In this document: in pieces, positions 22,736 to 33,782 of the stretch
How the letters are laid out: the number at the start of each line of letters is the position of its first letter
Position numbering within the stretch: the stretch's first letter is position 1
DNA from: Allolobophora icterica
Taxonomy: Eukaryota > Annelida > Clitellata > Crassiclitellata > Lumbricidae
Length of the DNA: 64,000 nucleotides
NCBI GenBank assembly: GCA_963556255.1
Contig: OY744605.1
Coordinates: forward strand, 85,883,021-85,947,020
Direction of reading: 5' to 3'
The notes under the pieces: generated by a model
Told to the model about the DNA's origin: nothing
Databases searched by the model: none
Seen by the model: only the letters and a program-made list of their open reading frames with translations
Position numbers and translations under genes: made by a program

Positions 22736-23433
22736 ACACTAGAAATTCTCGATGACACATATTAACACTCCGGAAGATACAATCATGTGCCTTGGTGCGA
22801 ACTTATAATTATGCAAAAAATTGTCATTGGAACAATCTCAACCGATGTCTGTCTCCGTTTCTTTAAGAGAGATTTTGTCGACCTAGCTGCTGTGCAACGA
22901 GTGTTGCTACGAGGCTTTATTGAAGGTTTACCTAGCGTTTCTTCGCATAATTAATGTTCATCATGACGACATCTTATGGCAAATCGGTCGTTGACGTCAT
23001 GTCGTATATCAAATAATATCTTTGAAACCGACGTTAATCATCTTTGTTATGACACAATGTGATTAAACAGCATTATGCCATACGAACGCTGGGAACTGTT
23101 CACAATAATAGCAGGCGAAGTCAACGGCAGATATTGTCATAAGATTTGGTTAAACTCTGCATCCATCCATACAAACGCAATGCTGCCACCGCTCTTTTCA
23201 GATGGCGCCAGTCTCAAGCCTGGAGAAAGGAGGAGGGCGACGCTAATCATCTTTGTTTTGACACAGTGTCGCTAAACGGCAACTAACCAACCATCAAACT
23301 CGATACTGCTCTCATGAAGGAGATGAACAAATGTGAACTGTCAGATCTTACAAAAGGTAAACAGATATTTAAGTTTAACGACATCTTGTGGCGACCATGG
23401 CTGTATACTTTAAACTTAATTCGCTGTTAAGCA
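22736..23433. repeat. Backbone modules with an R3 copy
   Basis: ACGACATCTTATGGCAAATC at 22967, a partial R3 end at 23035-23065, an R3 copy (minus) at 23205-23295, and TTTAACGACATCTTGTGGCG at 23375. No gene seen. Confidence 0.55.
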
Positions 23434-23535
23434 GTGAGCCAGCGTAGGGCATCACGGATAAGGGCAGAAATGTGAGCAAACTTAGGAATTTGACCTATAA
23501 GCCGAGCGGCAGCATTAATAGTCTTGAGTTTTTAC
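23434..23535 (-). pseudogene. 100-bp internal L2-like LINE fragment
   Basis: Minus-strand translation gives KTINAAARLIGQIPKF followed by AHISALIRDALRWL, matching LRSAARLIGRIPKYAPVSAY and MRDVLHWLPA in the 17639-19039 frame. Both ends break off into backbone sequence, so it is an internal fragment rather than a 3'-anchored insertion. Confidence 0.7.
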
Positions 23536-25019
23536 ATATTGGGGTCTACCTTACTTTATATCATCGGTTTCTTAAAAAATTTACAGAACGATTAGTTAGT
23601 GATGGATTCAAACAGTTCACTGGATAACTCTATCGAGAACAAAACGAAAATGACATACAAGATGACGTTGTCTTAGTTTCAGTCTAACGACACTGTGTGA
23701 TAAAAAATATCATGGGAGGAAGATAAAATTAATACGATGACACTTGCGAATAGGTGTGAATAAGTAAAATTTATGTAATTAAACTTAGAGGTGTCTAAGC
23801 ATAGCTTGGTAATTTCGTAATAAATTCAGTCAGATTTTCTTCGAAATAAATAATTTGTATATTTAATACATTACCCCCGGTACTCTTGAGGCGTCAGTTT
23901 TGACTCTAACCAACATTTAGAATTTTCAAACGATAAATGCATAATAATGGTGTAGTTCTGCTTTTCCCAGGATACCAGTGCGGATGTGCGTTTCTTTTCC
24001 TAGGTGTTATGCGTCGCTGTTTAAGGTCCAAGCCAGTTCGTTTAACGACGCCCTGTGGCTCTTCGAGGCTCTGAATCTCGTCACAACGAATAAAAAGGAA
24101 CACTTCTAGGAGTTTCAGAACCAAACACACTGCACCCCTTTTTAGTAATTATGATCACTTGGACAGTATAGTAATATGAATCGTGCGAAGGGGAGGAAAT
24201 GTTGTGTAAAATGTGATTCGATCAATTAACTTTTGCATGAACGTGTCCTAGGTCTACCGCTTGAAGTTTCGTAAAAAGGTGTCTTATTTAAATGTTCAGA
24301 TCCAAACGTATTATAATTACGTACAGAAAAAGAGTTTCATTTTTTAAACTATTGGAGGATGTCAAATAATTTTCCTAAATAAAATAATAAAGAAGGTTGA
24401 ACTTAACAAGGGGTTGAATAGGTCCTAAGAAGTTCCGCCACGTAAAATCTTTTAATTTCATTCAACTACAATGAAATATAGTATAAGTAATTTTAAGACA
24501 CCACCACTACCACCATTATCATCACCCAGCGGTCACCATCAACAGCACCACTACTCCCATCACCACCTCCGCCGTCACCACCACAACATCTACCTTACTT
24601 ACCTCATCAGTTTCCAAACAATTTCACAGAGCGATTGGTTACTAATGGATTCCAACAGTTTACTGGTTTCTTATTTCGACAAAACTACGGACGGATAAAT
24701 AGTACTGTCTTAACGATGACGTGTGCAAATAGACGTGAATAAGTAAACTTCTTTAAATCAAACTTAGAGGTGTCTAAGCACAACTTGGTGATTTCGTTAT
24801 AAATTGGCATCATCAATAAACTGAGCTGGATTTCTTCAGCATTTATAATTCGCATGTTTAATGCAATATCTACCAGGACGCGGGTTTCACTCTTACCAAC
24901 ATTAAGCAACTTTAAACGAGAAATGCATAATAATGGTATTGCTCTGCTATTCCCAGGATTCCAGTGCGGCTGTAGGTTTCTTTCCTAGGTGCCATGCGTC
25001 TCTGTTTCAAGTCTGGCTC
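23536..25019. repeat. Two diverged copies of a ~0.6-1 kb backbone unit; ACC-rich tract
   Basis: 23560-24140 and 24597-25015 share CTCATCRGTTTC, AGACGTGAATAAGTAAA, TTAGAGGTGTCTAAGCA, and TTCCCAGGATACCAGTGCGG leading to ATGCGTC-CTGTTT. A third copy is split at 38170-38370 and 39530-39940. In the second copy the continuation is displaced to 26289 by a LINE insertion. 24480-24600 is an ACC/CAC-rich simple-sequence patch. No gene is supported. Confidence 0.6.
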
Positions 25020-26288
25020 ATCGCATCAAATCAAGAAAATCCTTGACCCTTCCATACAGCTTCGTGTCTTACCTTCTCCTCCGACACCTCTGTCCGCGAC
25101 CTTGGTATTACTTTTGATTCGCATCTCTTCTCGGAGGCGTCGATCTTGCTTGAGAGGTGGGGACACTTTTAAACTGGATCAACAATTATTTGACCTCTTT
25201 TTCTGTGCTCGAAAAATGCACTTTGTAACGGCATGTAGATTTACTTTTTCATCAAATTCTAATTTGTTATACCAGTGCAAACAATATAAACAGAATAGTA
25301 AATAAAACTCCTTAAGTTTTGTTAGTTATTGGTGGCAACGTCTTTACGTATCAGCTGTCTGGTCTCAGTGGTCAAGTTTCCACTTGGCAATTATTTTTAC
25401 AAAATTAACAATCAAAAAGATTTCCTTAAAATCGGGGGTGGGGGTGGCAACTGTATTCTGTGTCCCCATAACTGTAAGGGTGGAGGGGATTTGTCCCACT
25501 CGTCCCCCTCGGGATCACCGCCTCTGTCTCTCCTTCTATAAAACACTTCCAGCCTCTCTAACTCCTGCTTCATGCACATTCGTGACCTCCGATGCATCCT
25601 GCCCGTGCTCGACTTTAAAACTACCTCCACCATTGCCACATCCGATGTCCACTCAAGTCTTGATTACTGCAATTCCTACTCCTCCTCGTCCACCTCTTCC
25701 CTTGAATCCACCCAGTTCAAGCGTCTTCAACTTATCCAGAATTAATATCCCATGGCTGTCACTAGAACGCCAAAAGATCATCATATCACTCTCATCCTCA
25801 AATCACTCCAGATCAAATCCACTACAACTCCCTGCAATATTCCTAGCAAACGAATCTACACGACCTATTCGGCATCCAGGCAACCCGCTCCACTCTATCA
25901 TGCTCTTATCTCAGTCTTTCTCAACCCCCGATCAATAGGGCCTAGTCATATCAACTACTCAAACGACACCATATCCAACGCAGCACAACGCCTCTGTAAC
26001 GATATCCCTCCTGAGTTCCGCAGATTCCTGGTTCCACCATCATCATTGCAACCCGTCCTCCATCCTCCATCTCATGCTTCTCTATCTATTATCTCCGGAA
26101 TCTACACTGAAAACTAACGTCTCATCTTATCCTGACTCACCTGATCCTCAACCGTCCACTTCTTCTCGCATTAAAAGACACACGCCTTAACAGTTGCTCT
26201 CCTCTTCTCCTGATCTGCCCCGCCCCCCACATGGTAATCGGACTCGGACTTCCTATTGACTACTCTCTGGAAATCCCCCTCTGATTTG
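25020..26288 (+). pseudogene. CR1/Jockey-group LINE remnant (family J2), inserted and itself interrupted
   Basis: Plus-strand translation in changing frames: SVRDLGITFDSHL (about 25088-25125), then LSNSCFMHIRDLRCILPVLD and ATSDVHSSLDYCNS (25550-25680), then MAVTRTPKDHHITLILKSLQ (25752 on) and SNAAQRLCNDIPPEFRRF. The order matches the copy at 1600-2358. Between about 25130 and 25525 lies a foreign block starting TGGGGACAC and rich in GTCCCC-like runs, so a second insertion probably sits inside. The LINE splits backbone text: TTCGAGGCTCTGAATCTCGT at 26290 continues what is unbroken at 24058. Confidence 0.68.
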
Positions 26289-26419
26289 ACCTTCGAGGCT
26301 CTGAATCTCGTCACAACGAATAAAAAGGAAAACTTCTAGGAGTCGAGCCCAACGCACTGCACACGTATCTTTTAATTTAGTAAATGTAATTATGTCTTTT
26401 GAAAATGATTATGATGTGT
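26289..26419. repeat. Backbone module resumed after LINE insertion
   Basis: Near copy of 24056-24140, ending next to the hAT MITE target site. Confidence 0.65.
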
Positions 26420-26427
26420 GAATAAAC

Positions 26428-26866
26428 TAGGGCTGCATCGAATAGGTGATTATCACTATTCGGCCGAATACGAATAATTTGACCAACTATTCGGGCGAAT
26501 ACGGGTACGAATAGTGTACAAAAATAGGTCTACCGACAACATTACAAAATTTCAAATGTAAGCAAAAGTTTCAGTTCAGTAAATTTAATACATAAACTAA
26601 AAGTAAACAGTTAACTACGTGTAATTTTGCAACCTTCTGCCAGTCTGTGTAAACTAGGAATGGAACTAATTTAACTAAACTTAGAAATTGTCACTTACTT
26701 AACGTTCACTCCACTCGCTATAGCAGCCGCATATGCAGAAACAGATGTCACGTGACCACTATTCGTATTCGGTCCGACCGCTACTATTCTGCCGAATACC
26801 GAATAGCTATTTGGCCCACTATTCGGCCCCGAAGCGAATACGAAGCGAATATTCGGTACAGCCCTA
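26428..26866. mobile_element. hAT-type MITE, 439 bp
   Basis: Ends TAGGGCTGCATCGAATA at the left and, inverted, TAGGGCTGTACCGAATA at the right, with a perfect 8-bp target duplication GAATAAAC (26420-26427 and 26867-26874). The subterminal regions are rich in ATTCG/CGAAT motifs in both orientations. There is no coding capacity; the 66-codon minus frame at 26695-26895 is a by-product of the repeats. Confidence 0.88.
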
Positions 26867-26874
26867 GAATAAAC

Positions 26875-27399
26875 GTTCAACTGTAAGATAGACATAAACT
26901 CTTATAGCAGCAAAGTATCGTTTGACTATGGTAATAATATTCCGTTAAGTTACTTGTGAATCGCCCTCATCCGAAGCTCTAAATTCAGCAATTATGTTTG
27001 ATCCATAGCTGAAAACTAACAAAAATAATATTATAAGAAAAAGATTATGTTCGACGGGAATAAACATGACAGCCACAAGATGTCGCTAGACCGTGGATTA
27101 ATGCGAGACACTATTTTGACCTATTGCCACCGAAGCCTTAAATTATATTATCATCCAATGCAATTCTATGCAAAAAAACATGGAGATCTCTTCTGGCATA
27201 CAAACGGTGAGACCTGTTTAAGATAAATCGTGCACAAGACGTCCTTAAACCGTTTGAATTCAATGAACAGTAAGGTAGAGAGTCTTGAACAACTTTGGTA
27301 GCCAGGTGTTGTTTGACCGCTAAAATAATACTCCACCAAGACACCTCTAAATAATGTTTCAACGAAGCTATATATTCTACAACTGCAGTTGATCGCTAG
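26875..27399. repeat. Backbone modules, no gene
   Basis: ACAGCCACAAGATGTCGCTAG at about 27067, CACAAGACGTCCTTAAACC at 27232, AATAATACTCCACCAAGACA and CCTCTAAATAATGTTTCAAC at about 27330-27365. The order of modules is that of the triplicated unit at 34.98-35.12 kb. Confidence 0.6.
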
Positions 27400-27905
27400 T
27401 AAAAAGAAGTTGTTGCTGCAATATCTTGGTATACATGTATACCTTTCCTGGGCTGCTCAGCAGGCTAATTCCTGTGTAATTTCCACATTCCGCAGTGTCC
27501 CCTTTCTTGTGGATCGGTACTATTATCGCTCTTCCCCAGTCCTCTGGGCAGCTCCCTTCGTGGTATATTTTGTTGCATAGTGTATGTAGCATTTCCGTTG
27601 AGCACCCTTCGTTTGCCTGTATCATCTCGGTCGTGATGTTATCTTCTCCCGGGCTTCTTATGGCCCACGTTACCTCTTCTCTGAGTACGTCTTCCATTTC
27701 CTCATGTCTATTACAGGTCGGTATCTCCGACAGTACAGTAGTATCCACCGGGTTCTATTCGTTGTACAAGTTTTCATAGTACTGCTTCCATCGCTTCCTG
27801 ATTTCCTCTTTACTCTCTAGTACTTTACCTTGGCAGTCTCTAACCATTGAGGGCCCTGTCCTGGTCGTGCCACATATTTCTCCCACAGCTTGAAACAGCT
27901 TGTCC
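27400..27905 (-). pseudogene. RTE-clade LINE, upstream RT segment in inverted orientation
   Basis: The minus-strand frame, open from about 27905 to 27377 with one stop, reads MVRDCQGKVLESKEEIRKRW and KQYYENLYNE, then EDNITTEMIQANEG, GRAIIVPIHKKGD and YTGISLLSSPGKVY up to KILQQQ. This is the linker and first RT motifs of an RTE-clade LINE. The following element text (LQQRLRKHVEEV) begins at 27906 on the opposite strand, so the element is inverted at this point. Confidence 0.8.
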
Positions 27906-28195
27906 GAGCGCTGTCTTTTTGCAGCAACGGCTAAGGAAGCATGTGGAGGAAGTGGTAGCAGAGGAGCAAGCAGATTTTAGAGCTGGGAGAAGTACGATAG
28001 ACCAACTGTTTCTGGTACAACTATCTGAGAAGTACTTTGAAAAGAACAGGGTGCTATACAATAACTTCATAGGCTTCAGACAGGCCTTCGACAGTGCATG
28101 GCAGGAAGGACTATGGCAAGTACTGAGGAATTTTGTAGTGTCGGAGAAAATTGTGGAGCTATTAGAGGACCTGTATAGTACGTGTCGTTTGACCG
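27906..28195 (+). pseudogene. RTE-clade LINE, following RT segment, head-to-head with the previous
   Basis: The plus-strand frame reads LQQRLRKHVEEVVAEEQADF, RAGRSTIDQLFLVQ, then FRQAFDSAWQEGLW (motif A region) and IVELLEDLYS. It picks up exactly where the inverted segment stops; both share TTGCAGCAAC at the join. It ends abruptly in backbone text after LEDLYS. A related RTE copy at 30976-31362 begins at about this point of the protein. Confidence 0.8.
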
Positions 28196-28309
28196 TTACA
28201 ATAAAATTATTTTGAACAGTTCTTGCGATTCATAGCAATCGAACGCGTCTGAAGGGTTTCATAATGTCTGGTGGACATCTAATAAAGGTGTCAGACGCTT
28301 ACTTGGAAT
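28196..28309. repeat. Backbone module
   Basis: TTTGACCGTTACAATAAAAT and TTTTGAACAGTTCTTGCGAT are diverged copies of the GACGTCGACAGAAATTATTT-type extension found at 5990 and 11355. Confidence 0.45.
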
Positions 28310-28620
28310 ATTTTACTGTAGTGTGTACATGTAGAAAGACAATATGAGGATAAGAGACAGCAGACTATGCGTATCATATGCGGAGAGAGACAGGAGAGAG
28401 ACTGAAAAAGAGACAAACAGACAGAAGGAAAAAAACAGACAGAATCAGGCGGATAGAGACAAATACACACAGAGCCAGTAATATACTGACAGAGGAGACA
28501 GAAGAAGACGAAGCAGGAGGAGGAGAGAAAGGAGGAAGGGAAGAAGAGAAGAAGAAGAAGGAGGAGGAGAATAGAGACAGATTGTATTTATATCTAATGA
28601 ATATTAAATATAAGTAATTA
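28310..28620 (+). repeat. Module E with GA/GACA-rich tract
   Basis: TAGAAAGACAATATGAGGAT, AAGAGACAGCAGAC, then GAGAGACAGG-type repeats grading into (AGA/GGA)n. This is a dispersed module that always leads into GACA-rich simple sequence. Sister copies: 28990-29400 (minus), three at 34.8, 35.75 and 36.7 kb, 44520-44640, 48070-48300 and 60800-60930. Confidence 0.65.
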
Positions 28621-28989
28621 GTGAATTTGCGCCGGTGTCTAATGCATTGAGCATCAACCGATGGCGCACTAAAACCATGCCTTACACTCGAATTTTAATG
28701 CAGGGGCGCCCGCAGCGTGACTACTGGACGCACGTGCGTCCACCCACCAAATTAAATCCACACAAGGATTAAGTATCGCATCAATATTTTTGAAAATTTC
28801 ACAGTGTAATTTTGGTTTACCATACAGCATATGATTATAAATAATATCATATGCATGTGTTATACTGTACTTTAATGAGTCATTCTGAGTCATTTTCAGT
28901 GTATGACTATGAGCGGCCGACAGGGGACTGATGTGGATGGGAGGATACGGGAGGGATGTGCGTCCAATTTTTTAAGCCTGTCTCGGTCT
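28621..28989. other. Unassigned spacer
   Basis: AT-rich, no credible frame and no module I recognise apart from TGGCGCACTAAAACCATGCC (28660), repeated at 45310-45330. Confidence 0.45.
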
Positions 28990-29300
<311 letters not shown>

Positions 29301-30060
29301 TTCTCATTTTGTCATTTAACGCACTACATTATATTATTTCGAGAGCGCACCTAACACCTTTATTAACTTGCTATCTGATGGTATAAATACTCGTCAACTT
29401 AAATTCCGGTGACTCCACCTTCCTCTTTTTTAATTCCGCTGACTGCAGTAACTGTGGTCGTAAAGGTCGACCAAAAAAGTCTTTTAGAAACTGAGTTTTT
29501 TGTTTTCATTTTCTTTATATATTTTGTTCTTCTTTTTAATTTGTCAGGAGGCAGATTGATACATGAGTAGGCCTACTTAAGTAACTCGTGAATAAAATCG
29601 GCTGCAATTCTTTCGAATCCTTCAGCCGCACAATTACACGATTCGGAAAACGTTAGAACTATTCCGTTATTGATGCTGTGTTGGTTTGTGTTAAAACTGG
29701 CTCTAAATAAATCATGCATGTAAATTGTGCTGCTGAAGTAACCGAAAAGATTCTAGCAGATTTCATTCACGATGTAATTTAGTCGTATTAAACAGAAGGT
29801 ACCTAACTTCGGCTATTATTTGAATACTAGATAATATTTCTCGGTAGCTTGTGATGCCAAACCCATGTCGTTAAACTATTGGAATGCAATCCTACTCAGT
29901 TGATCTGTATACTGGTACTTGATTTGCTTTTCTTGATGTAAAGTAAGGTCACCGTCAACAGCTCTGTCACAGCCAAAGAAGAAAAGCAGTCCCCTACTGT
30001 AGCCCAGTGGCAGCATAGGTATGAGGTGTTAGCGACTTCATTTTCCTAGTTTGAGTGGAA
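29301..30060. repeat. Module E flank and backbone modules
   Basis: 29575-29830 is the ACTGGC/GCTGAAG block also at 2660-2970. 29870-30055 carries AATGCAATCCTACTCAGTTG, AAAGTAAGGTCACCGTCAAC and GTTAGCGACTTCATTTTCCT, paralogous to 38650-38800 and to the flanks of the RTE insertion at 3211. No gene. Confidence 0.6.
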
Positions 30061-30870
30061 TTTTAACCCTCGAATGCCCAAGGGGGGGGTCCGAACGGAC
30101 CCCAGACCCGCTTTTCCACGGATAACTTTAGAACGGCAGCGAAATTGTAAAATGGTTTTAGGACATCCTAAAGCCTTCAATTGGGCTTCGTATGATATAT
30201 TTTGCGTGATTATTCTACCACCCTGTAGCCCACAACCATAGCATATACCAAGGACACCCTCAAGAAATGCGGCTGATTGTCATACTGGCGCATGGTTTAC
30301 CAGCCCAGAAATAATTTTTTAACGCACGTTACTGTGGAATACCATATATCAGTCGACTTCAAATTGAATTTGGATTATAACAAGCCAAATCCCGTTAAAA
30401 TATTCCAATCCTGTACCCCACAGCCAGGCAACAACTACATGCGTACAATTGAATACCTGCGAAAAATCCCGAAATTTCAAAACACTACAAACGAGTATTA
30501 AAGTTCAAATAAAGTTTCACCAGGTAACGCTATTGTGAAATATCATAAATCAGTCGATTGCAAATTGAATTTGGATTATAACATAAACCAAATCAAACCA
30601 TGTGTGATATATAAGAACCAAATGTTGGAGGAAAGTAACATTAATCAATGTGTAATATATGTAATTTACTAACATCAGATTTTTTTCTATATGTAGGCCC
30701 TACATAATATAACACAATATACCCTAGATTTAGCAACAACAAAAAAACGGTCACACGGGCTCCTCAACAATCAACATGCAAAAAAATACAAACAAAAAGA
30801 AGAGCACCATTACAAAAAGTGCATTTTTATAATGTAATCACTAATAGGCCTACAAAAAATAAAATGCACA
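30061..30870. repeat. Unassigned insertion into backbone, internal duplication
   Basis: The backbone copy is unbroken up to GTGGAATTTTAA, then changes to CCCTCGAATGCCCAAGGGGG, which would fit a TTAA/CCC piggyBac-type left end. I do not find a matching inverted right end. Inside, a segment ending TTGAATTTGGATTATAACA occurs twice, at about 30329-30383 and 30529-30583, 200 bp apart. No frame resembles a known protein. Confidence 0.4.
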
Positions 30871-30975
30871 AATGCATTAAGACACCTCTAAATCATTTCT
30901 AAAAATATTCACCCTTCTACACACGATTGATGATACTGTAATACTGAATTGCGCATGATCGCTAGTAAAGCTATT
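30871..30975. repeat. Backbone module
   Basis: GCATTAAGACACCTCTAAATC and CTGAATTGCGCATGATCGC, the same module as 35075-35130. Confidence 0.55.
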
Positions 30976-31362
30976 GGTAGGTTCTGAGAAACTATGGAAT
31001 CCCGGAGGAATTAGTGGTGCTGTTAGAGGATCTGTACAGCAATACAGAGAATGCAGTAACAGTAGATGGAGAATTAACGGAGTGGTGCAAGATCATGGTG
31101 GGTGTAAGACAATGATGTGGGATGTTACCGGACCTTTTCAACTTGTTCCTGGAGGCAGTGATAAGCCTTGCAGTGAGACCTGTGGAGGTCGGAGTGTGAA
31201 TTAATGGACGGTTGCTCAGCAATCTGCGTTTTACTGACGATACCGATCTGGTTGCAGAGTCTTACAAGCAACTTCAAGAGCTGACAGACAGGGTAAATGA
31301 CAGCAGTAAAACATTGGAACTTAAAATAAATGCGTAAAAAACCAAAACAATGACTTCTGATT
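30976..31362 (+). pseudogene. RTE-clade LINE central RT fragment
   Basis: Plus-strand translation in two frames: LRNYGIPEELVVLLEDLYSN, VDGELTEWCKIMVGVRQ, LPDLFNLFLEAVISLA, then LLSNLRFTDDTDLVAESYKQ and LELKINA. FTDD stands where FADD is expected (motif C), and a frameshift follows GVRQ. It corresponds to residues about 150-270 of the RT at 54686-56134. Neither end of the element is present. Confidence 0.75.
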
Positions 31363-31864
31363 CCTGTATAGACTGTTAATCTCTCTGTTGATAGATCGAT
31401 CGCTTCATCGCTGATCTTCGTTCGTCTTACAGAATATCAGTTTCTAAAACTCAATTCGTGAGGTTGATTCTTCTGGCAGCCACAAGGTGTCTCTATTCCG
31501 AAGGAGAGCGCTATGTTTGGTTTCAGAGCTCTTGTGGTCTGTCAGTTATCAAAAGTCACAGTAGTTATATTTTTCATATCATTTGAAAATAGACTTCAAT
31601 TTTCTCTAAAGTATTGCTTTTGCATATCATTTATTAGTCGTTCATTTGTTGTCGATTGCCTAATAACGCTCATTTAACTTTTGGAGAACTTGAACAAATA
31701 CTCATCCACACAGTTTGTCAATACTTTCGATTGATGCTTTGTTGTGGTATAGTGGCGCTTAATAAATACATCTATAAATATTGATACATAAATGTTAGTA
31801 TCAATGTGTCATTTTCCCATTGGAAGAGCATGGAACGAAATCGATATAAATAAAGACAAGACTC
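31363..31864. repeat. Backbone modules, no gene
   Basis: TGATAGATCGATCGCTTCATCG and ATTCTTCTGGCAGCCACAAG recur at 39055-39170 and 42360-42480. AATGTGTCATTTTCCCATTGG at 31803 recurs at 40610-40650. Not coding. Confidence 0.55.
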
Positions 31865-31964
31865 TGTATGTATGTATGTATGTATGTATGTATGTATGTA
31901 TGTATGTATGTATGTATGTATGTATGTATGTATGTATGTATGTATGTATGTATGTATGTATGTA

Positions 31965-32040
<76 letters not shown>
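31865..32040. repeat. (TATG)n then (TGTC)n compound microsatellite
   Basis: About 100 bp of TATG repeat passes directly into about 75 bp of TGTC repeat. Both are open in every frame and give spurious MYVC and LSVC peptides. Confidence 0.96.
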
Positions 32041-32084
32041 ACAGCGATCTTTGACCGCGATGCATTTCTACAGCTTTCCACCTT

Positions 32085-32413
32085 TTGACTCCAAACCCCA
32101 CTACTGTCTCGGGGTGGGCATTACACACCCAGTGTGAGGCTTCGCGTCCCCCGTTTTCAGAGCTACCATGGTCTTCCGGCCCAAAACCTACCCTGGCAAT
32201 GCATTTTTAGCTGGTAAAAAAACTTACACTCACCCTATTTTCACTCGCCAGATGGCGCCGCCGGGTATAAACAGCTACAGTACGGATTCGCTAGAGGGAT
32301 TGAAACTTTCACTGAACTAAACCCGGCCAACGCCGGGTTAAGCAGTGTTTGTTGCTTATTCGCTAGAGGGCTTGAAACTTATAACCCCGGGCAACGCCGG
32401 GTAAACCACCTAG
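32085..32413 (+). mobile_element. Helitron-type 3' end (5' end not located)
   Basis: The segment ends with a hairpin (CCCGGGCAACGCCGGG, about 32385-32400), a short spacer, CTAG (32410-32413) and then T. A GC hairpin 10-12 nt before a CTRR end facing T is the signature of Helitron termini. A second similar hairpin (CCCGGCCAACGCCGGG) lies 60-70 bp upstream at about 32322-32337. Each is preceded by ATTCGCTAGAGGG-TTGAAAC. The element therefore carries two 3' termination signals in tandem. No TC-starting 5' end or helicase coding could be assigned. Confidence 0.6.
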
Positions 32414-32576
32414 TCTTCAAATATATTGCATTTACTACAAATATATAAGGATCCAATGGTGAACGACATCTTGAGGCTGCAATGGTCGTTTTCGTCTTCT
32501 GTATACTTTACAAATCAAGAAAACAGATGTCACAGTGTCATAATTAGCGTAGCCCTCCTCTCTCATCCATTCTGTT
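32414..32576. repeat. Backbone module
   Basis: GGATCCAATGGTGAACGACATC and TTTCGTCTTCTGTATACTTT, also at 40710-40765 and 44328-44395. Confidence 0.55.
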
Positions 32577-33483
32577 GACTGGCACCACCCATAAACGACA
32601 ATGACGGTTAACCTAATCGTTAATTAAGATAGATTAACTTGTTTCTTTAGGTCAACAGATAGTTTCTCCTTACTGGAGATGTATCGAGTAAATGCAATTT
32701 TTATTTATATATAACCTAAATCGTAAGCGTTTTAAAGGTGTCATATTGCAGTTTCATTATTTAACATCTAGCGACATCTTAAGGCTAAGAGGGCGTTGAC
32801 GATGGCATGATCTTCATGCATTTCGGATCGTTAGGACTAGTTATTGGTTGGTTAGTTGCTATTTAACGACGCTGTGTTGGATGGTGTATCGACAAAATTT
32901 AATATTTCTCGGACAAATGGTGAACTATTTGTCGTGGAACCTTGCAAGATTGAAGAAGATTAGCGTGGCCCTCCTGTTTTGTCCAGATTTCACCCCTCCT
33001 TCCTATTATAAGGTTTTAATCGCCATCATTAGGCATCATGGCAACAAAAGATACAATTGCAAGCACACGTTGCGTTGTTTAAATTTCACAGACTACAATG
33101 TCATATTCTTCCGGTTATCAGCATTATTTGGCGCCTCTATAGTGTCACGCTGTGGTGTCCGATCTAACTATTGCGGCTTCGAGATTTCTCAGCGAAAAGA
33201 GTGTTAGGAACATTTTGTCTATGTCACCAAGCAGCAGAAGTTAATAGAAAGTCCTGCGATGTACAAGGTCTAGAAGTCAAGAAGCTTGGGATTCGTCCAT
33301 TGCTGGCTCTGGAGCCGAATTGAAATGAAAGTCTTACAACCGTCTTTATATGATGACGATGGTGGTGATGGTGATGGTAGCGATGGTAGCAGTGGTGTTG
33401 TTGTTGATTACGGTTTTGGTGATGATGACGACCACGACGATGATCATGGTGATGATGATGATAATGATGATCATGATGATGAT

Positions 33484-33722
33484 TTTTTATTTATTTATTT
33501 TTTATTTATTCCGGATATTTCTATAGCGCCTCTCGAAGTCAACTACTACTCAGAGGCGCTCCCGACTACAGCATTGATACTATGCCGGAATTTTCACGCC
33601 GAAGCGCCACGAGCAACTGCGAGTGGGGGAGTGGTCCGTATGCAGCGGCTAGAGTGGGATTCGAACCTGCAACCCTCAGGTCACAAGGCGCCGAACTTAC
33701 CATGGAGTCACCACGCCCCACA
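33484..33722 (-). mobile_element. SINE-1 inserted in a (GAT)n array
   Basis: Minus-strand SINE: tRNA-like head with GGGGCGTGGTGACTCCATGG (A-box region), GGTTCGAATCCCACTC (B box), a body, then GTCGGGAGCGCCTCTGAGTA and AGAGGCGCTATAGAAATAT with a TAAA-type tail at 33484-33510. GAT repeats lie on both sides, and the paralogue at 51100-51190 is an uninterrupted GAT array, so the insertion boundaries are clear. Confidence 0.88.
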
Positions 33723-33726
33723 AATA

Positions 33727-33782
<56 letters not shown>

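Noticed and set aside
25384..25938. 184-codon frame as a gene
   Set aside because: Its second half is out-of-frame LINE J2 sequence; the correct frames match the copy at 1600-2358.
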